Positions 24,301 to 35,170 of a DNA stretch of 47,172 nt are shown here, in pieces; positions within the stretch are counted from its first letter, which is position 1; each line of letters begins with the position of its first letter. The notes under the pieces were generated by a model that was not told the DNA's origin, searched no databases, and saw only the letters and a program-made list of their open reading frames with translations. Position numbers and translations under genes: made by a program. This DNA is from Seison nebaliae (Eukaryota > Rotifera > Pararotatoria > Seisonacea > Seisonidae): assembly GCA_023231475.1 (NCBI GenBank), contig JALJEE010001153.1, positions 1-47,172 on the forward strand, read 5' to 3'.

Positions 24301-27300
24301 CCCGGTTGTAGTACGCCATACATTGGACAAATGTTGAATATTTCATTAAGTTGCGGTTGTGTATCGATATTCGTATCTGATATACTTTCTGAAACTCCAT
24401 ACGTCTGTTCCAATAAACCTTTAAGAGATTTATTGATGTAGAATAGTTTCTCAGAGGCTGTTGGCCGGTTGGCTCCCTGAATATCAAGTTCATTCTTTTC
24501 ACGTGTGTCACTCGCCGACGATTTGCTTGTTGGTTCTTTGACGATCGATTCCAGATATTTATGATATGGACAATTATGAGAACAAAACTTTTGTTTGGTT
24601 ATCTTTCGTATGATACCTTCCTTATTCACCACATCCATTTTATTCTCACCAAATCCAATCTCATTTCCACATCGACATGATACATTACAATAACAATAAC
24701 ATTGACTTGAACCACCAAGAAAAAAAGGATTGAACGATGTTCCCGGATCGATATTTCGTTTAGCAGCCAACAATAAATTATCATCGACACATGCAAGTGG
24801 TTGTTCAATTTTCAATTTCACTATTTCGTCATGTTGACTAGTATCGGAATGGAAAGACCAGGAGTATTGGACTGGCAAATGAGAATCGTTAGAAATTCTC
24901 AATTTCTTCAACGCCTCAACTCCGTTGACGACATATCCGAAATCCACATTACTTTGTGTAAATTTGAGATTGGGATAGAGTATGTCACCAAACACTAAAA
25001 TTTCGTCCAAATGAGACGTCTCAACATAAGTGATACGAATTCGACTTCTTTCTTTTTTCGTTAACGTTTCTTCATTATTTCTTGGTCGAAAATGAACATT
25101 AAATTCAACTGTTTGACTTGGATCGATTAGGAAAGTCATCGTTAAATTTTCAGTATGATCCTCATCTTCCACTTCCTTCGCTAATGCAGATTTGATGGAT
25201 CTGGAATGATTCGTCTTTTCGATTTCACTCAAAAAGAATGGAAGTTCTGCATATAATTGGACCGTGTATGGAAGTTGGCATGTGTTCTTTAGACGAACTT
25301 TTCTCGTTTGAAGTTCCATAGTAGACGTTCCTTCATTTTTCTTCGCTACGAAATATATTTCTGATGGTTGGATATCGATTGTAGGATCGATGAATTCGGC
25401 AATCACTTGAAATTGGAAAATTTTCTCTCTTGTCGTCGTTCGTGCAATTGTTGCGATACATTCGTGATATTCAGAAATTGACGTAGGTACACTAGATAAC
25501 GCACTAAGAACTATAGTTTTAGTTTCGCCTGGTGCCAATTCCAATGTATCCGGTTTGATTATGAAGGTACCCTGTCGTTTTTTGACTGGAGCTCTCTTGC
25601 CCTGGTTTTTGCCCGTATTCTTCTTCGTTGGATCAAGTTGAGTTTGGAAGACTAATAAATGATTTCGTTTCCCGTTATTGGTCAATGTGAAAGAACGTTG
25701 GACGTATTCTCTCGTAAATACATGGTCCAATTGAACAATGGAACCAAGTGTCGGTTCACTATAAATGACACTGCCAATACCAGTACCTCGTACCGTCAAT
25801 AAACGAGGTAGAGAATCTTTAATTTCCACAATAATATTATCTTCCACTGATACTTTCTCGTTGAATAAAGCCGTGACATCCACATCAATTTCCGTTTCGG
25901 CTGGTATGAATCCACAAGCCGGCTCCATATTATATGGTGTTGGATGTCGAACTGTTCGTGCTGTATATTGAGCAGGTACAACGGATTCGTTCGATAATTT
26001 AACATTCAATTTTGCTACTTGAAGTAATTTAACAGATCCAAAATCTAAGACATTCGGACTTATGTTCACAACGGCACCTTCCGATTCGAACAGACAGCGG
26101 ATATTAATAGCTCGACGATTGCCTAGAATTTGGAAGGGAATCACCGTATGAGTACGACATGTTGTCGAACGTCTAGCATTGAGTGTGAGATATAACGTTA
26201 ATTTTTTCATCGGTTCCACCACTGTCACATACGAATCGTCTCGGGCGGAAATCGTCACATCAGGTTCTTCTCCATCATCATTGAACACATCCGTTAATGA
26301 CAGCTTGATGAGTGCCTGACCTTGTTTGTCTCTCTCAAATTTTCCTCGATATTGCTGCCAAAATACTCGACCAGTGAGAGAGGTGTCGTTATAAATTTCG
26401 AAATTTTTCGTATAATTTTGATTAATGAAACAACGTGAGAAATTCAGTTCGTTCAAATTACAAACTAATTTTGGAACCATTGCCGTTCCGAAGAATGGGA
26501 TTGAATACAATGCCTTACCCACATTCACCAGATCCAACACCACATGTTCGTTCTCGTAATTTTGCAATCTCCATGGTGTGAAGGTGATTGTGACGGTTTG
26601 AGAACTGTGTGGTTGTATAACACCAGTGGATGGTTTGCATATGAATTCAGGTGAACTCTCGTATTCTTCTTCCAAATCATCGATGAGAATCTCTTCAAAA
26701 TGTTTCATATCGGAAAGGATTGTTGCGATTTCCTTAATGGTTTGTGGATAATTTTTTAATTCGTTTATCATATCGTACAAATCGCCGAATCTAATCGGCA
26801 TTCGAATGACATATTGAATAGGAACGAGCGACGAGTTAGTGATCTGAAGTAATTTCTGATGAGGAATCCCATAAGATAAGGAGTCGTGGAAAGAGATGGT
26901 ATCTTTATCGAATTGAACGGTAGGAGCGATGATTTCTCCTCGGACCGTCAATATCGGCGATTGATCAGAATCGGATAAAACGAATTTGAATTTCTCTTCG
27001 AATTTACCTAACCGATTGGAAATGGCGGCGAAATCGAGATGAACCGTCTGGAATTCATCAGGTAGAACTAATTTGGTTCGCGGATTGAATTGGAATGCCT
27101 CCAAATGTTCCTGTCTCGAATAACTGATAAGACCGACTCTTGGAGACGCTTTCTTATCATCATAATCAATTCGACTTATATGGAAATTAGCAGCTATCAG
27201 TCCTTTATTAACGAAAACGATCTCATACGAATGAGAACTACCAATGAAAACATCACCCACATCTAAATTGCTGATATTGAGCGCCGCCTTTGCTCCAATG

Positions 27301-28643
27301 CCATAACCGCCAACTTTAAATTGAAGTCTCTTCGACTGTCCCGTCACATCACAATAAGCGATTTGAGAGAAATATTCATTTCGACTTGGCTGAAATGTGA
27401 CAACACATTGTGCCCGACTATTCGGCCAAATTTCTCCTTCCAATGGTGTAATTTGGAAAATTTCGTCTCCAAACAAAATCTTCTCACGACTAATAATCTT
27501 TCGATGTGTATCGATCGATTCTTCCAATAAAGAGACATAATCGATTTCTTCTCCGTTATCTTTCGTGTTCATCTCGGCGAGAATTGCCTGCAAAGCTGAT
27601 TCTTCAGCGGCCAAACCCTCATTTTCCATTTCTCTTAATTTCATGTCACGATAAGTTTGTTCCTCCGTTAAATTTGCGAAGCGACACCAAGTGAAATGTG
27701 TGGCGAATGGCGAATTGTTTATTATGGAAATAGTTCGTTGATTGACGAGAGTGGAGAATGTATGTTCGATACGTATTGATGATTTTTCTAATCGGATATC
27801 ATAATTTCGACTACTTCCTTGAAGTTGAACGAACAATTCTTCTCCAGTATCGAAAGAGACTTTTAAGTCTTTCTCTATCGTTCCAATGTCCATCGGTTTG
27901 AATGTGACTGTGATTTGCATGATCTCGTTGATTCCAATGATGCCACATGATGGTTCAATGTTGAACGGTTGTTCACAATTCAAAGTAAAATGAGCGATTC
28001 GTTCACCGATATTCCTCACCAATAATATCTTTTCCACTTGACACTTCACTGGAGTTTCATTGAAAGTGATCGTGTCGGGCAAATCGAGAATTGCTCTCTT
28101 ACTAATACAACGGACTGGCACAATAAATTTCTCTCGTTCCGTTACAACGACGATTTCATGATGGAAATCGATCGCCTGATCAGGTGAAAATCGAATGGTG
28201 AATGTAATGTTCAAGCCCGGTCCCACCTTATCAGAGGCATTAGGCGGACAAATGATTTTGAAGTAAGACGTTTCACGTTGCATTAATCTCACTTTTCTGG
28301 AAACATTATCCGTATTTCTCAACGTTATGGAAAGATCGACATCTTCAAATGGCTCATAATTTTGGAAGATCAATTCGGATGGCGTTGGTTGCATCATCGG
28401 CTCAGTGATGTTCACTGATGAAACTTTTTGATTCATTTTGTTTAAATCGAATAATTCGAATGCCACTGGCATATGACCTGTCTTCCATTCACGAGAACGT
28501 TCATTAGTTGACATTCTCATTTGTTGCATGTAAACGGATGGAGTTAAACGATCAGGAGTGATCATCTTCGTTTTCTTATTCTTCGAATTTGTGCTACATA
28601 AACTATCAGACAATTTCATATCCATTTTCCCCAATTCCTTCAT
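9305..28643 (-). CDS. HYDIN: HYDIN, axonemal central-pair protein (about 6,223 aa)
   Basis: Eleven exons join in frame: 28643-21288, 21238-21116, 21055-20872, 20823-20682, 20631-20545, 20497-20394, 20332-20252, 20154-20032, 19983-19823, 19774-18170 and 18010-9305 (stop at the low end). The product is about 6,223 aa; human HYDIN is about 5,120. HYDIN forms the C2b projection of the central pair and is needed for cilia beating. The N-terminus (TPSELIFQNYEPFEDVDLSI, TEREKFIVPV, ILDLPDTI) and the many ASH/PapD-like Ig repeats match the family. A P-loop region (2342-2453) is followed by LPEQEFVQILSERF and GIVINGLDT, as in human HYDIN, then by GVGPNGPPIPKPAVFSI near the start of the last exon. The end (EWIYYLHG) also fits. 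Two joins had alternatives: exon 6 could end at 20406, and exon 7 at 20214 (which breaks the frame). Residues 2788-3322 are an unrecognised insert. Confidence 0.93.
18170..19774 (-). other. HYDIN exon 10: unrecognised 535-residue insert in the hinge
   Basis: This 1,605-nt exon is phase 0 at both ends. It is entered from exon 9 across a 48-nt intron (GAG|GTTAAC...AAATAG|AGT) and leaves through CCT|GTAAGT into exon 11 (GAACCG). Its protein (residues about 2788-3322) is mainly helical, with few aromatic or Ig-like strands. It lies where vertebrate HYDIN has a roughly 100-residue charged linker before the GPSGPPIPPP segment. I recognise no domain. The in-frame splice at each end is why I treat it as part of HYDIN and not as a separate gene, although the frame alone (from ATG at 19741) would look like a stand-alone 532-aa protein. 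Confidence 0.75.
24561..24701 (-). other. Cys/His cluster inside HYDIN
   Basis: Residues about 1315-1361 of HYDIN contain C1315, C1317, C1319, C1323, C1325, then C1354, H1356, C1358 and H1361. Ig-like repeats flank the cluster on both sides, so it is a loop insertion. The spacing (CxCxCxxxCxC, about 28 residues, CxHxCxxH) could hold one or two zinc ions. That is inference; I match it to no named finger. Confidence 0.6.
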
Positions 28644-28960
28644 ACAACAAATAGTTTTGAAGGAATCGTTAGATTGTCATTCAACGGTGGTAGTTAAGGT
28701 GACGACAAAGGGCAAATATGAAACACCTTTATTCCCCATCTTTATCAAATTCAATCATCTTTGATTTTAAAATGTTAGCTGACGTTTCTGCGTTTTTGTT
28801 CTTATTCATCATATTCCCAAAATAATATTTATTTATTTTTTGAATTCTCTCATCAATGTTTCTATTCGTCATGTTTGACATTCATGAAAATTTATGAAAA
28901 ATTAAAAAATTAAAAAATTAAATAAATATTATAATTTTTATCAACGTCCAAAATTGATTT
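28644..28960. promoter_or_regulatory. HYDIN upstream / GPCR downstream spacer
   Basis: This 317-bp AT-rich spacer lies between the GPCR stop codon and the HYDIN start, both on the minus strand. It must contain the HYDIN promoter and the GPCR 3' end. A TTTATT (AATAAA on the minus strand) near 28830 and an AT-rich block at 28890-28935 are visible. No X-box could be identified with confidence. Confidence 0.35.
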
Positions 28961-31091
28961 TCAAAATTTATTCTCATACTTCAAATTTTCACAACTTCTC
29001 GATGATAGACATCGATATCGAACCAAATCAACTTCTTCTTTAACTATCGGACATTCGAGTGTCTGTTTACAGACACCTTGATAATCCAACGGCTTATGAT
29101 AAATTGGCATCGATATCCGATTATTTCTAAACATATCCAGATCGGCTCGTGTATAAGTTGTCACTAAATTCTTTTCATGAAATTTCTCCTCTTTGTCTTT
29201 ATTGCCAATATAAACGTCGTTGGACGTTGGATTATTTGACGTGACGGAGTCGTTGTTGTTCGATTTATTCCTTTCTTTGTATTTAAGAGATGTCACTGAT
29301 TTTCGATGAACGATCGGTAAAATTTGTGTTGTGGGTTCGACGACATTCGAATTGTTAAGGAGAAGATTCAAATTAAATTTCTTCCGATTCCGTTTCAATT
29401 CATTCACCGACTTGTTATGTCTATTTTGATTGTTAGTCGTTCCGTTATCATCAGGTGGTAGATTGCAGAAGAATTTCTCTCTCAGATACATCCGGCCGAT
29501 TTGTGAGCTGTAGAGATAAATGAGAGGATTGATCCAGAAAACCGAACAACAACATGGAATGAGAACAATTCGAATATTGTGAAATATGTTACTGCACGAA
29601 TAATGCACGAAAAGTTGCATAATCATATAGGGCGACCAGCAGAAATAGAATGCGCCAATCATTAGTAGGAGAATGAAGAGAACTCGTTTCCTTTTCATCA
29701 ACTCTCGTTTTATTGTGGTATTATTCACTTGACATAACTTGTAACCGATTCGAGAATAGACCAATGTTAATACGATTGCTGGTGCACCATAAATACTGAT
29801 GAGATATATGATCCCTGTTGATAATCGATGATCCAATGATTCCGTACATTGATATCTCACTTGGAAAAATTTCGTTTTAATATCTTTAAAAAAGAAAGAA
29901 ATCAATTATGTTAGGAATCGGATCGATGAAATAATCAAATAAATTTTTGAAATTTTCTTTTAAAAAAACGAACCTGCTTCTGCCGTAACACTTGTGTTCA
30001 GGACGACGGAATAATAGACGGAAATGATTGTGGAGTATATGATGGAAATGAGAATTGCGAGAAATAAGAAAATGTTTCTCATAATTTTCTTTCTATAAAA
30101 ATTAGAGAATTCGAAAATGATCAATCTGAAAAATGAAGAAAAAGGAAAAGTTGAGAGAACATTAAAAATTCGTTAACCGTTCGATGGTGGTGAAGCACAT
30201 GATATTGATGGTCATAGTGACGAAGAACGGTTCAATTTCACGTAACATACAATCAAAATGAACCAACATTAAATAGACTTGTTCGAAATTGGCATGATTC
30301 TTTGGAGATTCGTTCCATAAAGTACAATATGTCTCATTAGAGAATAAGGAGGTATTGGCCGTCCTCGGATGTGTACGAGAAGTGAGTGAATGTAAATAAT
30401 CCTTCGAATGAGAATCATAAGTTGGTCGATTTCTATAATAGATCTCCATGAGCACATTGAACACATTCTCCGTTGTGAGAATAATAACACAAAAAATATT
30501 GACGATACTCAACAATAACATGAACATATCGGTATTGAAACTGTAAGTATGACGGATGTTAATCGATGGTATCATTTCATTTTTTAGATCGTTGTTCATT
30601 TGAACAACGGCCAAAGTGGACGCACGTTGTCGTCGTACAGGTAGAATTTCTTGAGTTGCTTTTCGATTGAAAATGTTTTTGACTTTTTTAAAAAAACCAG
30701 AAATCGAACAAAGAATAATGATCTTCTTCGATAAGATCATATGAATGAGTAGACAATTGAAAATAAGACCGAGTAGACAGACGAAAAGGAAAAGAATGAT
30801 CTCTAGAACGATCACTTCGGGAACTGTGTGCAGTAAATTGTCACAATGGAATTTCGAACTGTATTGCTGAGTTGAATTAAAACGAATTCTCAATAAATGA
30901 TTCATTAAGAATTCGCGTGAGTCATTCGAACAAACGTATAAGACTCGTAAGATGAAATTATATGTACATTTATCTGTTAATCTTTCCAATTCATTCGTAC
31001 TGGCAGTCGTATTTCTTATGATATATTCCGTTGGGATTTCCGGATTAAATTTATCGAATTCTCTTATCCAATTCTTCAATGAACATTGCAT
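28961..31091 (-). CDS. Divergent rhodopsin-like (class A) GPCR, orphan, about 662 aa
   Basis: Three exons (31091-30178, 30125-29974, 29883-28961) join in frame to 662 aa. Approximate helices: TM1 92-119, TM2 186-213, TM3 281-303, TM4 322-345, TM5 380-402, TM6 422-447, TM7 459-480. Class A marks present are a Cys at the top of TM3 (C281) and one in ECL2 (C368) for the disulfide, CWSP in TM6 (437-440) and NPLIY in TM7 (474-478). The DRY position reads E-R-L (304-306), the TM2 Asp is not evident (LLLSIVNIF), and the TM4 Trp is missing. The N-terminus has sequons (NTT, NDS, NST) and no clear signal peptide. ICL1 and ECL1 are unusually long (about 60 residues each), as is the 180-residue tail. The overall style suggests a peptide receptor; the ligand is unknown. 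PHM lies next upstream. Confidence 0.82.
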
Positions 31092-31393
31092 ATTCTCAAC
31101 TGATAATTGTTACAAATTTATTGACAGAAATTCTAATTCTATATTCATTCTATGCGTAAAATAGTCGTCCATTTATTCAACCGAGATAGATAGAAGTGAG
31201 AGATAAACAAGAAAATTAATAAATTGTTGAAGATAAGATAATTTTAATTGAAAATTCCATTGTATGCTCAATTAAGAATTTTATTAAAGAATAAATTGAT
31301 ATCTGATGTTAGATTTCCGGAAAGAAGATATTTTGGGGGAATGAAAGTTTTTTTTTTGATGAAATATAAATTCGATTGAAAATCTCCGAAAAT
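31092..31393. promoter_or_regulatory. GPCR upstream / PHM downstream spacer
   Basis: About 300 bp of AT-rich sequence between the PHM stop codon and the GPCR start, both on the minus strand. A run of nine T lies near 31350. No other feature is recognisable. Confidence 0.35.
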
Positions 31394-32754
31394 TTATTCT
31401 GGTACTTTTGGTGGTTCGACGCTAATGTCATCAGGCAAGTCATACGGTGAGAAATCCTGAAAATTATATTTCAATGGAACGAATGGAAGATATGGAATCT
31501 AACAGAAATCAAATCTTTGAAATAATAATATGGTGGACCTTGGGCACCACAAACATGTTGAGAGAGTGGGCGATTTCCTTCGAAATGAACCATAATATAA
31601 AAGTTACACATTTCATCATCTCTCGTTGATCTGTTTAGGTAGAAAATAATGGGGAATATATATAGAAATTTGAAACCCGATAGAAATGACTCGATTTTCA
31701 TTGTTATACATCGTACATCGAGCTGCAACCACATCTCCTTCTCTGATTGTCATGTTATTAGACGCGGGATAGAACATTTGTGGTAATTGAGGTGAACGAC
31801 GACCAATCTCTTTCCAATCGTAATAACCGTCAGCATTTTCACGAACACGATAACCACTGTTCACTATACCGTGTGAGTGAGCGTGTGTTCGATAGGCGAA
31901 GGGAATGACATCCTTGTCTTTCCATTCACAAGCCGATTCGAAATATTCTACAAAGTTCATTTGTTATTGAAAAAGAAGAAAATTAACACGAACCTTCACT
32001 AGTCGGTCCCATTCGACCACCCGTGGCCAATAGATAAACGTCAGCTGTTCTTGGAACACTTTTTCGATAGAATATTAGAAATATTAGTAATTATTGATGT
32101 TATTAACGGTGTTAATTGATAATTTAATGTGATTCCCGAATGATCTTTATAGCCGGGTTTAAAGGGAACTTTATAGTGGACTTGCATCACAATATATTTC
32201 GAATCGGCGTCGCCCAACCGAAAAGCGACATTTTTGGGCAATTCAAGTTTGGGTGCATCCATGGCCCAAGCATAAATAATTCTCGATTTACCTTTGCAGA
32301 CGGGAGTAGATGCTTTCTCTTCTGTCTTTCTTCTCATTTCTCCACATGTCCAAATATCGAGATCGGTTGGTTTATCTTCACACGAGAACAAGAGAATGTG
32401 ATGAGCTGTCTCCATAGTTGCCCGAGGAATGAAACCGGCTAAGAGAATGCGATAATTTTTACAATATTTTCTTATTCAATTAAAATTTATTAACTGACAT
32501 ACATTGGTCGACTGATGTCCAGTTCCTTCGCTGTGCACATGTAATGATCATGCTAAATGAGAATTCAGAAAAAGAAATAAATTCAAATTGAAATTTTTTC
32601 AAGTTATGTCAAAAGTGGGATGTTTTCATGTGGTTCCGAAATGAAAATATGAAAGGAATCTAACGAATTTGGGCACAGCACCAGGCATAAGCACATCATA
32701 TTCGGTTGCTAATGCGCTAGCAAATAAACAAATTATATAAACGAGAAAAATCAT
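31394..32754 (-). CDS. Peptidylglycine alpha-hydroxylating monooxygenase (PHM), stand-alone
   Basis: Seven exons (32754-32665, 32552-32495, 32438-32108, 32058-31994, 31947-31677, 31630-31504, 31456-31394) join in frame to 334 aa. A signal peptide (MIFLVYIICLFASALA) leads into the MPG..P...D.Y.C opening of the PHM catalytic core. All copper ligands of the family are present: CuH H62, H63 and H137; CuM H203, H205 and M279 (DEMCNFY). SPQLPQMFYP and GYRVR are also conserved. PHM hydroxylates the alpha-carbon of C-terminal glycine in secretory-pathway peptides, the first step of amidation. The lyase (PAL) half is absent: the frame stops about 50 residues after the CuM Met. As in insects, a separate PAL gene elsewhere would be needed. 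There is no transmembrane segment, so the enzyme is soluble in the secretory lumen. Confidence 0.93.
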
Positions 32755-33127
32755 CTGAACTGAAGTAAAAGCAGAAGTCAAATGAAAAAATGTTTGAACA
32801 TTTGGCAAGTGTAAATTTCTGTCGGAAAGTTTAACTAAATCTTTTCTTTCTATAAATTATAACTAAATTCCCATCGATTCCCATTTCCCCACACAAACAC
32901 ACACACAATTATGTACATTTCTGTGTGTGTGTGTGTGTGTGTATATGAAGAATCGACATTCCTCTCTGCCTTATCATCCAGAAAGGAATGATGTAGGACA
33001 ACCATACGGTAGTAGTGATTATCGATTTCTTATCTACTTTCGCCCACACACTAATGAAAGCTACTTAACTCCATGTCAAACAGGTTACGTCAAGAGGTTT
33101 TTATTATTTGAAATATAAGTCCAGGTG
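32755..33127. other. Gene-free stretch upstream of PHM
   Basis: 373 bp between PHM and the small secreted ORF. Its main feature is a CA/GT inverted simple-repeat pair (listed separately). Short frames on either strand lack motifs. Confidence 0.4.
32891..32942. repeat. CA run facing GT run (microsatellite palindrome)
   Basis: A CA-rich run (32891-32908, one interruption) is followed 13 bp later by an uninterrupted TG run (32922-32942). The two are reverse complements, so either strand can fold into a stem of roughly 15-18 bp. Both halves are also potential Z-DNA formers. It lies about 140-190 bp upstream of the PHM start. Confidence 0.8.
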
Positions 33128-33412
33128 TCAGTGGAGGATGAAGGCCGAATTGTGATTGTCATAGACACTTGGGAGAATTAGCATCCGGTCGTGGTTAAAA
33201 TGAAGAATTAATTGAACGAAGAAATTTGATAAAATTGAAAAGTGTGTAAATGTAAATCGTTGAGTTGTTTTTCTCTTGTTAAAGAAAGTAGTTAGTAGGG
33301 AATGTAAATAAAGTTCTTTTTTTTCATTGAAACAGTTCATTCGATTAATACATACGACAGCTAAACAGAAAATGAAGAGTAGTAATGAAGAGAGAATGAA
33401 TTGTTTTGACAT
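33128..33412 (-). CDS. Small putative secreted protein (94 aa)
   Basis: The ORF starts with a convincing signal peptide (MSKQFILSSLLLFIFCLAVV). The remaining roughly 70 residues are basic then hydrophobic, with a possible dibasic site (NKRK near residues 45-48), only one Cys (C27) outside the leader, and no Gly-Lys-Arg amidation site. I recognise no neuropeptide family. A GTATGT near the end of the signal peptide could be a donor, with an in-frame acceptor before the RKTTQRF segment, giving a shorter secreted form. It begins 57 bp downstream of the RSPH14-like stop. It may be non-coding chance sequence. Confidence 0.35.
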   Translation of the reverse strand: MSKQFILSSLLLFIFCLAVVCINRMNCFNEKKELYLHSLLTTFFNKRKTTQRFTFTHFSILSNFFVQLILHFNHDRMLILPSVYDNHNSAFILH

Positions 33413-33469
33413 GACATGATTTGTTCATTGGGAAATTATCGATCGCCTAGGAAGAAAAGAGAAGTAATT

Positions 33470-34722
33470 TCATCCGTCATACATCTGATTAACAACATTA
33501 ATTTCATGTAGCGCTAGACGTGCACAATGGATGACATGCGTAGGATACTTAGTGGAATCGATAAATTCGTTGATGATTTGAGGAACGCGGTTCTTCAAAA
33601 AATACAGACGAATCTCCGAGAAATTGGCAATTAGCGAGACTAATTGTATTCCGACTAAATAAAACGGTTGTTTCGTATCGGTCAATAATTCCTTCGTCAA
33701 CAGATGAACTCCTTGATTGATGCATGCATTCTTCAATGACGAATGAGCCACTAATAATTTCAATGTTTGGAGAGCAACTATCGCCTCATTTCCTGATCGT
33801 TCTTCAATGTCGTTACGACAATTTTCTATACGTTCCATAATCATCTTCAGAATTTGTGTGTTGATGAAGAGACCATAAATGTTCTCCTTCTTCGGCAACG
33901 TTTCATTAACAGCGATATACATGAGAATGTGTTGTATGACACGTATGGCTGAGGTTCGCAACTCGATCTTTTCCACCGTATTGTTTTCGTCGTCAAATTT
34001 AAACAAATTATCGTCGATCACTTTAATAACTCTTCCGTGAATCAACTTCTCTAAATTCACTTCTTTCATTGTTTCGTTCGTTCTGTCTTCAATAGTAAAT
34101 GTGATACCGAACCGTTCCACTATTATAGCGAGAACATTCAACATGAGAATTTGCGTCTCATCTGCTTGCACCATAATGTTACTCGCAATCGTTCGAATTA
34201 AACGATACGCTAACGAATGGTCACTACCTGGTGCCCATTCCTTAATCGTCTCTCCAATCTCCAAGACTAGTCCCCTCTCTAAAATGATTTGCCAAGTAGC
34301 GATACATTCGTATCGTACTTCAGGTACGATGTCCTTCAACAAAACCAGCAACCAATCTAGTCGATGACATCTTAATTGAACGAAATGACGAAAAGAAGTT
34401 ATTAACCGAAAATCTTATTTTTCATCATTTCTTTTCGACCATCGGCTGACAACGCCATCAATTGGAGACACTCCAAAGTTAATTTACGACAGGCGCCCGT
34501 CTTATTCGTCAACATCTTCTTCAACGAAATAATCGAACCTAACGATATGGCGATCGCTCTCTTCTCAGGATCACGAACGAAATCTTTAAAACTGCGTAGC
34601 GCTCGAATTCTCTCTTCTGAACTATGAGACTTAAACGTCTGAGCTAAATTAGTAACGGCTCGTCTCGAATCATAACTGATCGATATGCCGAATACACAAA
34701 CCGATTCCTCTTCTTCTAACAT
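33470..34722 (-). CDS. RSPH14: RSPH14-like radial spoke armadillo protein
   Basis: Two exons (34722-34407 and 34356-33470), joined across a 50-nt intron (GTTAAT...GACTAG), give 400 aa; human RSPH14 is 348 aa. The N-terminal 110 residues align by eye with RSPH14: NLAQTFKSHSSEERIRAL, DPEKRAIAISLGSIISLKKML, LTLECLQLMA and LLKDIVPEVRYE correspond to armadillo repeats 1-3. The C-terminus (ARLALHEI) resembles the last human repeat. The protein is all-helical, with no signal peptide or membrane segment. RSPH14 sits at a radial spoke of motile 9+2 axonemes. Its presence beside HYDIN supports motile cilia or flagella in this animal. The middle (residues about 150-290) diverges, so another ARM-repeat ciliary protein is the alternative. 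Confidence 0.72.
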
Positions 34723-35170
34723 GATACTTTCTTAACTAAATTTAACAATGATCGAGAATCGCATCGAAAAAGTAACGAATAATTATTCGAACAATTCAAC
34801 AGAAAATTGAAATATATTTCATTTCAACGAAATTTCGTTTATATTCACATTCCATCTCAATTTTAAATAATTCATTATTCGTCAATTTACTTACATGAAC
34901 CGATTTTTATATTGAATGGATTAATTAGGAAAATTATTTGAATTTTCAAAAAATAAATTTTAAATAAATTTTAAATGACCAAAATTCGTTTATTGAAGCA
35001 GTTGATTTAATTAAGTGAAAAATGTTATTGTCGGAACGTTTTATTAAAATATTTATTGAATAAATAAGTCGTTGAAGGGAAAGTAGAATGGGAAAGATTG
35101 AATAAAATGGACGGATGACCTTCCTGTGTTGAAAACAAATTTCTCTTGTTGGGATGAACAATAATTTCAA
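34723..35170. other. Gene-free stretch between RSPH14-like and S2P genes
   Basis: 448 bp of AT-rich sequence holding the promoter of the RSPH14-like gene and the 3' end of the S2P gene. Overlapping short frames on the minus strand (34946-35170 and 35025-35303) carry no motif and partly overlap the S2P end. Nothing else is seen. Confidence 0.4.
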
